From the NCBI GenBank assembly GCA_021030905.1, contig JAGFMI010000003.1:2170001-2234000 (forward strand): a stretch of 64,000 nt of DNA, in the 5' to 3' direction. A program made the position numbers and the translations under genes. This stretch comes from Pyrenula massariospora (taxonomy: Eukaryota; Ascomycota; Eurotiomycetes; Pyrenulales; Pyrenulaceae). The notes below the pieces were generated by a model that saw only the letters and a program-made list of their open reading frames with translations, was not told where the DNA came from and searched no databases. Below, piece by piece: positions 12,657-23,695 of this stretch (its first letter is position 1; each line of letters begins with the position of its first letter).

Positions 12657-13763
12657 TCAAATCGGATTCTCCATCCCAGGACTCGGCACCGCGGGCCTCA
12701 CCACCCCCTCCCCATTCCCATTCCCATTCCCATTCCGCGGCGGCGACACCCTCTGCCGCCCATTCCCAGCAGCAGCAGCACTCGACACCAAGACCGGATT
12801 CCCCACACCGCCGCCGCCGAGACCCCTCTTCATCATCCTCCCCAACAACCCCACCAGCTCCGCCGCGTCCTCGAAGCTCTCGTCGTCCATGCCCTCCTGC
12901 GCGTTGTACACGTCCGCGATGGTCTGCTTGGCCAGGCGCCTCGACATCTCCGCGTCGTGCAGGCAATCGTAAATATACGCGACGTACTCGAGTTTGACGC
13001 TAAGGCGGATGGGGTGGGAGCCGGGGAGCAGGGATTCGGCCAGTAAGGCCGCGGTTTGGAAGCAGGAAGTGGCCGTGGGAATGTAGTCGATGGCGGGGAG
13101 GAGGAAGGTTGCTGTGGGGCGGGGGGCTGGGAGGGGGAGGCCCGGGGGAGAGGAGACGGGTCCGCCGGTGAGGATGCTGCGGGAGAGGCCGGCGGAGGGG
13201 GTGGGCGTGCGGCCGATGGAGGAACGTTCTGAGGGGAGGGGTTTGGATTTGGTGATGTTGAGGCGGTCCGGGGTGAGGTTGTCGGTTAGGTTAGATATTG
13301 GGGAGGTGACAGCGGCGGCGGCGGAGGGGGTGATGGAGGGGTGGTTGTGGAAGAGGACGAAGATGTGGTAGAAGGAGGCGCGGAGTTTGTAAGAGAGGAC
13401 TTTGAGTTCGGTGTAGGGGTCCACCATGGGGAGTATGAATTGTTCCAAGACGTTCAGGCCTTCCCGGGAGAGCCAGATGATGTGGTGGTAGAGCTGTTGA
13501 ACGCTTTTGGTGTCTCTTGTTGGGTCGAGACGGCGCATTTTTCTGGCGCGAACTAGCTTCCGGGAGAGTAACACTGAGAGGCCGAGAATCTTATAGAGCA
13601 TTGACGAGAGTAATGGGTTCTCATTGCCTGTGTTCTTGGCGAAATGGCCAAGAAACTTTTGATCAATATCTGATGAGGCCATCCAAAGTGTGAATAGAGC
13701 TGGGTCATCCGCGAGGAGTAACTGGCGTGCCCTCTCTGTTAGCTTTTGTGACGTTCGCGCCAT
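12657..13763 (-). CDS. Divergent 14-3-3-like protein
   Basis: Single exon, 368 aa. The start at 13763 (MARTSQKLTERARQLL) agrees with the family N-terminus (helix 1). Residues 45-75 (NPLLSSMLYKILGLSVLLSR) align with the helix 3 region (LLSVAYKNVVGARR). Residues 124-138 (SYKLRASFYHIFVLF) align with the MKGDYYRYLAEF region. Residues 250-312 (HPIRLSVKLEYVAYIYDCL, RRLAKQTIADVY, EDAAELVGLLGRMMKRG) align with helices 7-9. An 85-residue Ser/Pro/Thr-rich insertion (about 141-225) sits between the two halves, and a Gly/Asn-rich tail (GNGNGNGN, from a hexanucleotide repeat) replaces the usual acidic tail. By eye the phosphoserine-binding residues are replaced (see findings). True 14-3-3 proteins are about 250 aa. 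Family membership is quite sure; function is unknown. Confidence 0.82.
   Translation of the reverse strand: MARTSQKLTERARQLLLADDPALFTLWMASSDIDQKFLGHFAKNTGNENPLLSSMLYKILGLSVLLSRKLVRARKMRRLDPTRDTKSVQQLYHHIIWLSREGLNVLEQFILPMVDPYTELKVLSYKLRASFYHIFVLFHNHPSITPSAAAAVTSPISNLTDNLTPDRLNITKSKPLPSERSSIGRTPTPSAGLSRSILTGGPVSSPPGLPLPAPRPTATFLLPAIDYIPTATSCFQTAALLAESLLPGSHPIRLSVKLEYVAYIYDCLHDAEMSRRLAKQTIADVYNAQEGMDDESFEDAAELVGLLGRMMKRGLGGGGVGNPVLVSSAAAAGNGRQRVSPPRNGNGNGNGEGVVRPAVPSPGMENPI
12711..12734. repeat. (CCCATT)4 inside the 14-3-3-like gene
   Basis: Four exact hexanucleotide copies; read on the minus strand they code the GNGNGNGN tail. Change in copy number would keep the frame. Confidence 0.9.
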
Positions 13764-14392
13764 GTTGACTATGATGATAATTGATTAAGTCAATTGAACT
13801 TTTAAGTCAATCAGGTAATGAAACCATGTGCAACAGAGAATTCAAACACGATTATGAAATGGTCTTTAGATGTGAAAAATGAGTTGAGTCAGGTGAGCGT
13901 ACATATATATTGGACCCATGTCAGGATGAAACGCGGAACGGGCGCTTACCTGGCTAGTGTCGAGTTTCCGTCACGCACGGCGCTAAACGATGCCACTCGG
14001 ATTGGGTTTTTGTCTAAAGTGTTCCAGTTGTCCTAGTATTTGCAGTTCAATACCTAGATATAGGTTGAAGCGGTTCTGAGGTGAAGGAGGGGGTCAACTC
14101 CGTGGTAGCTGCCCCTGAATGCACGTGACCTCTAAAATCCGACGACACAAATTTCCGAACACTTAGACAGTACAAGTTTGGTAAAAGTCCTGGGAGTTGT
14201 GTGGTGGGTGCGTCAATTGGTGTTTTAGGGTATCGCTGGTCGAATTTGTAGAGCTTGATTGACAGTAAGCCGTGAGCGCAAAGCGGTAGCAAGTTTAACG
14301 TGAGGCGTCGGGAACTTTTTATGTACCAAGTCGTGTCTCTTGAATGAGATTGATGCAATAGAAAAAACGCCGTCAATAACCCTGTAATACCA
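13764..14392. other. Promoter region between 14-3-3-like gene and small candidate gene
   Basis: About 630 bp, divergent layout if the small gene is real. No other feature supported. Confidence 0.4.
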
Positions 14393-14683
14393 ATGCCAGT
14401 TGAGAATAAAATGTAAAGCCCTCGGGTATCACTGAAGAAAATCAGACCCTAATCAGACAGTCAGCATGCGCAAGTGACAACGGGGAAGGAAGAAACTATT
14501 CTGCTCAGAACTGAGAATGATAGTGCAGATGTACCTTTTGATCAAACAGCACAGTCACTAGACAAAAGCCACCAATTCGCCAAAGCAACTATTGTCCGCC
14601 CGAATAAGGATGTAGACGTTGCCGGGGATCACACCGGGTCTCTGGGAACAAATGAAAAGTTTCTGCACCAGAGCCAGGCATAG
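14393..14683 (+). CDS. Candidate small two-exon gene, 80 aa, unknown
   Basis: Proposed exons 14393-14412 and 14461-14683. The donor AT|GTAAAG and the acceptor AATCAGACAG, with a CTAAT branch sequence 13 nt before the acceptor, give a normal 48-bp fungal intron. The product starts MPVENKIQHAQ and ends KFLHQSQA. The body is hydrophilic (ENDSADVPFDQTAQSL, KDVDVAGDHTGSLG) and reads more like protein than the surrounding frames, without obvious low complexity. No family recognised, no signal peptide or membrane segment. The alternative is a chance open frame; the clean intron is the main support. Confidence 0.4.
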
Positions 14684-17551
14684 GATTCATTCTCAACGTA
14701 GGATGTTATGGCAAAGACACGGTAGTGTGAACGATGAGGGGGTTATGGCGGAGGAGAGATGGTGATGTCGGACAAGGAGAAAAAGGTACGACAGACTCTC
14801 CACGATCACACATCCCCGTTAGTCGATGAGACGCGACGAACAGCTCATCATCTTCGAAACGGAGGAGCTTGACGCTCCGCAAAGCAACTGAAAAGAAAGA
14901 GAAACTTGGGTACGTCGTGAAGCGTTGAGGGAGGTCGACAATAACTCCACTTTTTTGACAATGGGCTCCTTTTTTTAAAGTTGTGTGGGACGACGAGGTC
15001 TACTCTAACCTCATACGCCGGTCTGAAAGGCAAGGGGCTCTTGCTGCGGTAAAGACTACCGTCGACAGCCAGTCTCCCAGGCTTGCGATGCAGGAGATGC
15101 ATAAATCATACGTGTCAGAGCTGGAGTTCTTTTCTCCCCGGCCGAGTTAGCGAGCTTATCCTTGTTGACGGCCTAGACCACTGAGCCTATCTCGGCCCTT
15201 GCACCATGTTGAAGTGGAGCGGAAAGTGGTATTTCCTCGAAGGCGGATAAGCCGGGCGCCGGGAAAGGATGAGAGCAAGCAAAGAGTTTCGTTCTATTTC
15301 TCGCCATTGAGACGATCTTCGTTGTGGCGACGCCGCCGTCGGTTAAGACGTGGACCCTTTTGGGCGGCTGCCAGCGTGGCAGGCGGCCGGGCTCGAGCTA
15401 GTCCAAGATACAAATCATCTCTCCATGGTATCAGTGCCTGGCCACCTGGCAGCAGCCCGACACAATCTCCGAACAGCCTGAAAGATCCGAGCGAGGCGTC
15501 TATGAGCTCATATGGGCGATCAGACAGCCACGAAAACATTGTACGAATCGTCGCCAGAAACGAACGCTCCTCGGACACTGAAGATAGGGATCTGGAGCTC
15601 TTGCGACCAGCTGTAATGCACCCCGTAAAATCCCCGACTGGCCTCAACCCTAGTCTCGACTTCCGCCGCGGCATCTCGATCCCTGCCTGTCGTCTCCAAT
15701 TTTAGCCGATGCTCTGCAGCAGGGCCGTTTCGCCCATCCTGAAGCTGTGGTGTTGATGATGATCTCGACACATCTGCATGTCGGCAAGAGCGAGTTTCTT
15801 TTGATAGACTCCGCGTATCGCTGCATCTTGTGGCCAATCGTGTGCAAAGCTTCCAGTACCTCTTGCGGCAGCAGAGCCTTTTTGTACTCATACGAGCATA
15901 CCTTGAACGCGATTAAGTCAGAGCGGGCCAAATTAACTGAAGAGCGGTGAGCTCTCCGCTACAATATCCTGAGACAAGCGGGCGGCCATCATGACAGATG
16001 GAGATGGCCAAGTCATGACCGCGGGAAGAGACGTCAAAACACGAGTTTGGCATATGCCTTGCTTTTGCATTGCATCGTTCCGTTGTCAGATCCCCGGCAT
16101 GCAAATCTTTCTCTTTTGGCCATACTGCTCCGGCGCCACATAATTGCTTGCCCATCTACTCTGAGTAATGCCTGGTTTGCAGAAGCCGAAAGTACCAAGA
16201 TTTCTGTTAAGTTATCTAGAGTAAATTGGCGTTGGCTGACCAGGGAGAGATTTGCGACAAAGCAAGAGATCTAACATTCCCTTGAAGTTGCTTGTGTCCC
16301 TAGTACGTGACTGCATATAATATTCCGGTCAAGAAACCCTGCAATTTCCCGTTTCTTTCCAACTTCTGTGTTTAAGTTCTACATGCAAGGTCCATTTCTG
16401 CCATTTCAAGCTCTGCAATTACTTTATAACAATCACGATTACAACACCTCCTTCTTTGTAGACTAGAGCCCCAGGCTAGATACAGAACCAAGTAAACAAC
16501 TATGCAGCCACAATCACGATTTATTAGGCAAGCGTCTGAGTGAGCGGCAGTGACTGCGCTCCACTGGAAACAGATCTCACTTTAGCAACCCGACTACCAA
16601 GTTCGGCCATCATCTGAAAAGTCTATGAAGACGTCCACTAGTCTCATCTCAATTATCAGGTAACTCGAGAGCAGAGGAAAATGTCGTTCCTTAGATATGT
16701 CACCTAATTAATCCTCATGTACGTGCTCGTTTTTCAGCAGGAGGAGACGCACATGAATCATTAGATAGGGTAGCAGCGTTATGTGAAACCTTTTTCGGGT
16801 ATGGTGATTTTCAATCTTTAAAACTACGCTCGGATGTCTTACCATATAGGAGACCGTTGATGATGTTTGGGAGGAGTCTCGTGACCTGGCCGTTCTTAAG
16901 GAAGCCGTAAGCATGGCGACTTGAAGCAGCGAGGCTGACATGAGGACCCATTTATTTCTCAGCCTCGTGCGCAGGATTTGAAGGAGTTCCAGTCTCTCGT
17001 AAATGGGCGCAGCTGGAGCGTCAGTTGACAGCAGACGGGAAGTGCGCCTTCATCGCACGTGTAGATGCATTTGCAGCTTATTCGCCGGCCGACTAAATGT
17101 GGACTCGGGTTGAGAGTCAGATGCGCGGCCACTGCACTCTGGCTGAATCAGACCACGAGATCAGCCTCCGTGCTTCCACCTGTCTTCAGAGCATCGAGCA
17201 GATTCCTTCTTTGAATGCTATCGTTTATCAACGTATAATTTTCGAAGCACAATTATTCCTCTCGCGGCCGACCCCAGGAATCTGCAGCCCGAGTTAATTA
17301 AAGAGGAGGCTCCACCCAAGCCTGCGGCCCGGCGATAGTCCCCTGGCTCGCCGCCTGTACCTGATCGACAACACGCGACCGCACTGGAAAAGTGACGTCG
17401 CAGCTCCAACATTTTTAAAGGTACCTTTTTCCACAACAACCTCAAGGCTGTGAGAGCGCCAGCAAATTCAGACGACTGGCGTGCCGGTTGAGATTCTCTC
17501 CGGGCATGCGACCACGAAACCATCATCAGACATAGCGGCCGATTGTCTGGC
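14684..17551. other. Gene-poor 2.9 kb upstream of PPN1
   Basis: No confident gene. A cluster of overlapping minus-strand frames at 15294-15931 looks partly protein-like (see findings). The rest is short frames. PPN1 promoter elements should lie in the last few hundred bases; none recognised. Confidence 0.4.
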
Positions 17552-19681
17552 ATGGCCCGGCTCTTCTCAGCTCTGCTGCTATGCTTGGCAGGCAGCTTAG
17601 CGACGCCAGTACATCAGGAACCTTTGGGGACATTCAGCTTCCAGAATGGCGAAGACACACGTATTTCCGTACATAAACATCCGAAGGAGCCTCGGAAATT
17701 GCAAGGGCGATTTCTTCACATCACAGGTATGCATCCTTTCAGGGCACTGCTCCTTGGTTCTAAAGAGTGTTCCGTGAAGACCACTACTAATTGAATTCTA
17801 GACATCCACCCAGACCCGTACTACAAAGCACATACCGATCCTGACGACGCATGCCATTATGGCAAAGGTTCAGCTGGATTCTACGGCGCAGAAGCTACCG
17901 ATTGCGACACTCCAATGGCATTGGTGAACGCTACATTCAAATGGATAGACGACAATCTCAAAGACAAGATTGATTTCGTGATCTGGACCGGCGACTCAGC
18001 TCGTCATGATAGCGACGAGCGCAAGCCTCGCAAGGAGCATGAGGTTGTACATCTCAACGAAATTATTGTAGAAAAATTCGTCGAGGTCTTTGGCAAACCG
18101 GACAACATTGGCGATGACGACCCTACTAACGATTTCGTCATCCCCATCGTCCCGACATATGGAAATAACGATATACTCCCGCACAATATCTTCAAACCGG
18201 GGTCAAACAGGTGGACTAAGCGCTATCTTCAGATCTGGGAGAAGTTCATTCCTGAAGCGCAGCGTCATACCTTTGACAGAGGTGGATGGTTTTTCGTCGA
18301 AGTCATTCCAAACCAGCTTGCCGTCTTTAGCCTCAACACATTGTACTTCTTCGACTCCAATGCAGCAGTGGATGGATGTAACGAGAAGTCACAACCCGGA
18401 TATGAACATATGGAATGGTTGAGGATCCAATTGCAGCTTCTTCGCAATCGGGGCATGAAGGCCATTATGATTGGACATGTTCCTCCAGCCAGGACAGAGA
18501 GCAAGCAGAGCTGGGACGAGACATGCTGGCAAAAGTATACTCTCTGGATGAAGCAATACCGTGATGTGGTAGTTGGAGGTGCTTACGGTCACATGAACAT
18601 CGACCACTTCATGCTACAAGATTCTGACGAGCTGGAAAAATACTATATCAACGGAAAGACTCAGGTTCACAATGCTGACCTCTTGATAACCGGGAATGAA
18701 CTGACGACAAGAGAACCCATGTTCGGTGTCCAGGCAGGTGCAAACTACCTCCGTTCCTTGCGCGAGGAGTGGTCCGGACTTCCGAACCTTCCGGATTTCG
18801 AAGTCATGCGAGAACTTGAATTGATGAAGAAACACAAAAAGTCAAAGGACAAGCAAAAGGAGTTACTCGACGCGATTGGCGGTCAATGGGCAGAACGATT
18901 CAGCCTCTCTCTCGTCTCACCGAGCGTCGTTCCAAACTACTTTCCTACGTTACGAGTCATCGAATACAATGTCAGCAGTCTCGAGGATTCTACTGTTGGG
19001 CCCGGTCTCAGTGAGCCCGAGCAATTTTCTTTCACTTCATGTGACGGAGAGATCAAGGACAGCGACGATGAAGCCGTCCTCCAGCATGACAGTAAGACCA
19101 GTAAAAAGAAGCACAAGAAGAAGAAGAACAAGAAGAAGAACAAGAAGAAGAAACCAAAGTTCAAAGTCCCGAAAGCTCCTTCCAAATCCACTCCACCAGG
19201 GCCGGCTTACTCTCCGCAGTCTCTAACTTGGCTCTCTTACACCCAATACTATGCCAATCTAACGCATATCAACAATGAAGTGAAAGATGCGAAGAGCGAG
19301 CCAAGAGACTTCAAATATGAGGTTGAGTACGACACAAAGACGGATCACAGATACAAGTTAGATGATCTAACCGTCCGAAGTTATCTAGACCTGGCACTAA
19401 GAATCGGCAAGAAAGGCCAAGCAGGAAAGTCAAATCTTAGGAACCTAGAAGATGAAGATCTCGAAGAAGAAGGTGGATTGACCCAAGAGGTGGAGACTGT
19501 ACCCTGCGATTCCAAAGACGACAGGAATGATGACGAGCTAGACGCTTCAAAACACAAGAAGAAAAAGAAGAAGCATAAGAAGAAGAAAGACCACAAAATT
19601 AATAAATTGTGGGCGACTTTTGTACAGCGGGCGTTTGTTGGAACTAAGACTGAAGACGAGATTGAGGAGTCGTTCGGTTAA
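17552..19681 (+). CDS. PPN1: Endopolyphosphatase Ppn1 (vacuolar metallophosphatase)
   Basis: Two exons (17552-17726, 17802-19681), 684 aa. The N-terminus (ARLFSALLLCLAGSLATP) is a signal peptide or signal anchor, as expected for delivery to the vacuole. Calcineurin-like phosphoesterase motifs appear in order: D59-I-H61 (in DIHPDPYY, created exactly at the splice junction), GDSARHD near residue 122, GNND near 179, GHVPP, and GHMNIDH. This is the Ppn1 set, and the long inserts match that family rather than acid sphingomyelinases. The enzyme cleaves inorganic polyphosphate internally. The C-terminal third has two Lys-rich clusters (KKKHKKKKNKKKNKKKK and another near residue 655), which could bind polyphosphate or membranes. 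The assignment is firm. Confidence 0.93.
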
Positions 19682-20476
19682 TGTCTGTAATAGGACGGAT
19701 CTTCCTGCTAGATTTTGCATTTGACTTCTGTCTGCATTTAGCGAGCGTTTCGGAATTGGACAGGAAAGCAAGGGGCTGCTGGACTACATCGGTATGGTCA
19801 TCTTTAGAGTTAGTGTTGAGACAGGTTCATCGAGCTGCAAATATGCATACGACACGTTTGTGTAAAAAAATCTTGCCCTTGTCCGAATACTTCCTTTTCA
19901 AATTTTGGTCTTCAGTCTTAGCAGAGAAGGATCTCCTATGCGTTTCAAATCGTGGTTTGTGAGACTGTGTTAAGACGAGATCGCAAGACTCCTTAACGGC
20001 ACCGGAGCCTAAAAGGGGCTTTTAAAGGTGACTAAACGTCGGATGATTTCCTTTAAATACTCCTATTAAATATATATACTCGCGAACGGTAATTGTGAGA
20101 GCCACTTATGTCCTACCTCGGTCAAATGCAAGATTTTGTTCCCCTCACACCCTTTTCCCCTTGGACTGCGGGGTGGTCACCGAAGATGTCATACGAGGCT
20201 GTGAAGAAAGTGCCTCTTGAAGCAGACTTCTAGATAAAGATCTGCTTGTTTAATAATCTGAAACCCAGACATTGGATCTGTCAAGCGAATCTAACGGTAC
20301 TTAGCGACTGAAAGGTAGGTGAGAACAGTTGACAACATCTCCAAATCATTGGGCACCTTCACTCAGCACATACCATCTCTTCTCCTTTCTCAAGCTTTCC
20401 AAAGCTCAATTATCATGGATGGTAAGATATTCAAAGCTAAGGGGCTGCCATCAGGAAAGAACAATAAATACAAACC
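19682..20476. other. Intergenic, no gene seen
   Basis: 3' region of PPN1 and promoter of the DUF3237 gene. AT-rich at 20050-20080 (TATATATA-like). Confidence 0.4.
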
Positions 20477-21511
20477 ATGCCAGACTACCCAAGCCTCGAG
20501 CCCGCGTTTACTGTCAAGGTTAGTCGTCAGATATCTATCTTGCCATGACCAGGAAAAAGCTCCTCTCATAAGACCTAATATATTGATCATGTGTCTTCTA
20601 ATTAGGTTGAAATTGACGCCCCTATTGCCATCGGTGCGTACATTCTCTAGATTTCTGGCACGCCTTGTCCGAGTCTGAACCGGTCTGACCCCTATGTCAC
20701 TACTCAGGGGCTGGTCTCAGGGGCAATGCACTGACTGTTGCGGTGTGTACCTCTTTCTTCTTTCCCTATTATTAATCCGTCTCGTACCTGGCTCCTATTC
20801 GCGTTCCTCTTCCATCTATCCCTCTTTGTCTCCTTCGAAACCACCGAGCTGACCAGTATAGCCGATGACGGGCGGCTCCGTCAAATCTGAGCCCTCTTTC
20901 TCTCCCGCCATCGATGCCAAATGGAAGGGCGTGGGAAATGATTACATCCACAATGATCCCGATGGCAAGCGGATGCGGTTGAACGCTCATTCAACGGTTG
21001 AGTAAGTCTTCCTCGTGACTCGATTAACCGACGACGAAGAGAAAAACAAGCGGTCTAAGTTGAGTACTGATTTTGAGTCATTATCGGTGAAGGACTAACG
21101 ACGGCGCGGTACGTATTCCTTGCTTTTTACTTTGGTATAATAGCTGATAGATGTGCTATAGTTGATCTACATGAACTACACTGGGTAGGTCCCCCGTTCC
21201 CCATCTTTCCCCATCCCAAGCATCGACCTTATCAACTCTCGTACCAGCGTCGTCGATCTTACACCGGGCGTCATGGCCGTTCTTGGTGGCGGACCAGATG
21301 CGAAAACAACGGAATTTGGGGGATCTTGTAAGTCTTGACCCCATTACTTTTGGATGGAACTGATGAGGTAGTTACCCATTTCACATTTGAGACGGGCAGC
21401 GAGAAGTATAAGGCGTTGGAGAGTGGCGTATTTGTCGCGGGAGGTAGATTTGTGGTCGAGGCGGGAAAGCCGGTTGTCGTTGAATATCGAGTCAGTCGGG
21501 CTAAGTGGTAG
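20477..21511 (+). CDS. DUF3237 family protein, eight small exons
   Basis: Exons 20477-20518, 20606-20633, 20708-20742, 20862-21001, 21094-21109, 21162-21184, 21248-21327 and 21372-21511; 504 nt, 167 aa. All junctions are GT..AG. The product starts MPDYPSLEPAFTVKVEIDAP and ends VEYRVSRAKW. Motifs typical of DUF3237 beta-barrels are present: an N-terminal strand ending in PIAIGAGLRGN, VAPMTGGSVK, then RLNAHSTVETNDGALIYMNY and THFTFETGSEKYKALESGVF, with VEYRV at the end. The family's biochemical function is unknown. Exon 5 is only 16 nt and is needed to keep the conserved TNDGALIYM strand. No single exon gives a long frame, so simple open-frame searches miss this gene. Confidence 0.83.
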
Positions 21512-22237
21512 GAAGTGGAAAATGGGATAACAAGTGTGATTAAAGGTCACGGATGGACGCGACAGGGAAAGGTACCGTGCATACGACTACCCAGTATTTA
21601 CTAGGAGAGTCGCTCAAACTGAGGTTTGGACCTGACAGCAATCCGAGCCTCTGAACTTGGACTCCATAATGTCTGTATGCAAATAAGTGATAAATGTTGC
21701 AATCTTTTTCTTCCTTATCTGATTAGTGACATAGATTTGTGAGGTACGATCTCGCCGCAAGCCAAGTTTCTGAGACTAGGATTTCGTATCCTTTTACGGA
21801 CGTTGCGGACTCCCAAAGAAAACAAGACTCTTCTCCACAACTGTGCTCGACATTAGACCTCGCGGATAGGATTTGCTTTTTCAGAGGGCTCCAATACCAT
21901 TTTCTGAAACACAACTCTTGTCCAAAAATCCTTTTTAAAATCGCACCATCGGAGCAAGAGAAGACCGACGTTGATTTCGAGGTCCAGAAATCTCTCATTA
22001 AAAAACAGCGCACTTGATCATTCCTGCACCTACGCTCTTTTCCTAAGTATAGATTGCTATGACGCCGTCAATTACACCGACGTACGGATAGCAGCACGAA
22101 CTTCGAAAGCATTTCTTCTAAATCCTCCACATGGCCGTCAGCAACATCGTCGAAATTTCCAACTCATAACATCCATCCCACACCTCCTTCAACAACCCCA
22201 CTCTCTACACACACACACACCCTCCCAAGCCCACGCA
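21512..22237. other. Intergenic, no gene seen
   Basis: 3' end of the DUF3237 gene and promoter of the PSI protein gene. A short CA repeat (ACACACACACAC) at about 22208-22220. Confidence 0.4.
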
Positions 22238-22717
22238 ATGCCCTGGCAAACCCCCCTCCACACCTGCTGGCGCCACCAATCCTGCCCCTCCTGCCTCTCC
22301 GTCCCGGGCCCCGACCACTGCTCCTGGTGCCCCGTCTCCGGCACCTGCGTCCCCAACGATGCGCGCATTCCGCTCCTCGCACCCATTCTGCGCGAGGATA
22401 TCTGTCCGCTGGCGTGGCGGGAACGGCTGGAGCTGAGGAGCGGCGGGCTGGGGTGTCGGGTGAGTACGTATTCGTTTTTGACGGGGTGGGCGTGTGTGGT
22501 GGGGACGTTGGGGACGTTGGGGGTGGGGTGGGGGGCTTGGAGGGGGGGGAAGTGGGTGGGGAGGAAGTGGAGGGGGAGGGGGGAGGGGTGGTGGAGGGTG
22601 AGGTGGAGGGGGGGGAGGTGGAGGGGGGGGAGGAAGGAGGAGCAGATGGGAGGGGGAGGGGAGGGGAGGGAGGAACAGGAGAGGAGGGCAGAAGAAGAGA
22701 GGCCGCTGCTTGGGTGA
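22238..22717 (+). CDS. PSI-domain membrane protein
   Basis: Single exon, 159 aa, starting MPWQTPLHTCWRHQSCPSC. Eight cysteines in the first 90 residues (CWRHQSCPSC, CSWCPVSGTCVPN, ICPLAWRERLELR, LGCRVS) follow the plexin-semaphorin-integrin (PSI) pattern seen in fungal membrane proteins of this type. A transmembrane segment follows (SFLTGWACVVGTLGTLGVGW, about residues 80-105). The rest is a basic Arg/Gly/Trp tail from an extremely G-rich stretch and ends EERPLLG. No clear signal peptide precedes the PSI domain, so an upstream exon is possible. The antisense poly-Pro frames here are composition artefacts. Confidence 0.7.
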   Translation: MPWQTPLHTCWRHQSCPSCLSVPGPDHCSWCPVSGTCVPNDARIPLLAPILREDICPLAWRERLELRSGGLGCRVSTYSFLTGWACVVGTLGTLGVGWGAWRGGKWVGRKWRGRGEGWWRVRWRGGRWRGGRKEEQMGGGGEGREEQERRAEEERPLLG

Positions 22718-23695
22718 TGATGCATTTGGGATGTTCAAACCTTACTACGACGCTCAATGTGTCAACAACAGGGACTCGGACCATATACAGGAAAGGCATG
22801 CAGAGATTGACTCTGTCGACAACCTGTCTGAGCCGCATTCCCCAACGATTAGTCCTTCACCCTTCCCTCTTCGATACGACAAAGTCCTCCAAAGATCCTC
22901 GAAAGTCAATGACCTTCGGCCACCTGCCCATCCACATCGAAATAGACTGTTTTCGAACCAAAGTCACAGACTTCCAGCACCCTCCATCACTAGATATCAT
23001 ACCAACTCAAATTCAACCAAAGCACCATTCCACCATCGGTCACATCATCCATCTCGATCCCTCCGTTGCCCCTCAAAACCAAGACATCACGCGAACTCCC
23101 ATTCCTCCATCTCAATCCAAAGATCGGCCAAAGGGGACCGACATATCGTTATTTCGACCGTCTAATCCACCTCACACGGCATTACCGAACGAGTTAGAAT
23201 ACCATGCAGCCTGAACAATTCAATTTACCACCTCCTCCTTGGAGGGAACGAGACGAGCCAGCACGAAACCCACACACCCACCTTCTCCCATCCTACCCAG
23301 GATTGACTCGCGGCCTGCCTGCCTCCACCACTTTGTGTACAGCACATACACAAATACTAGTTAGACCCTGATCTAAACCTGGTTGATGAATGAATTCCTT
23401 TTTACATTTATTTAGCCAGCTAGAGCGTACTGTCCATCCAGCATCGGGCTGGGTGATACTCGATCGATCCGATCTCCGGGGTATATGTGTATGTATGTAT
23501 AAAAGCATCCGAAAAAGCCTGCACCCTGCACTCGATCTCCATCCCATATCCCTCCCCTCCTTCCCTCTCCTTTCCTCTCATCAGCCCGCACGCCCACCCC
23601 CTTCCTTTTGTGACGCAAGCATCCACGCAATGCAAAGAACCAACCCGCTCCGAAATGCTCGAGAGAAGAAAGTCGAAGAAAACCTAATTCTCATC
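22718..23695. other. Convergent intergenic region
   Basis: 3' regions of the PSI gene (plus) and the MFS gene (minus). Plus-strand frames of 150-295 codons overlap here, in two different frames; they lack homology and run on from the G-rich tail, so I do not call them. Confidence 0.4.

Noticed and set aside
22164-22838. Long minus-strand Pro/Ser-rich frames (up to 224 codons) opposite the PSI gene
   Set aside because: They are the reverse of a G-rich tract, which rarely forms stops, and show no domain. The plus strand carries the PSI cysteines.
22327-23214. Plus-strand frame of 295 codons overlapping the PSI gene
   Set aside because: Its first half is the G-rich tract in a different frame and its second half lies in the 3' region. 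No homology features.
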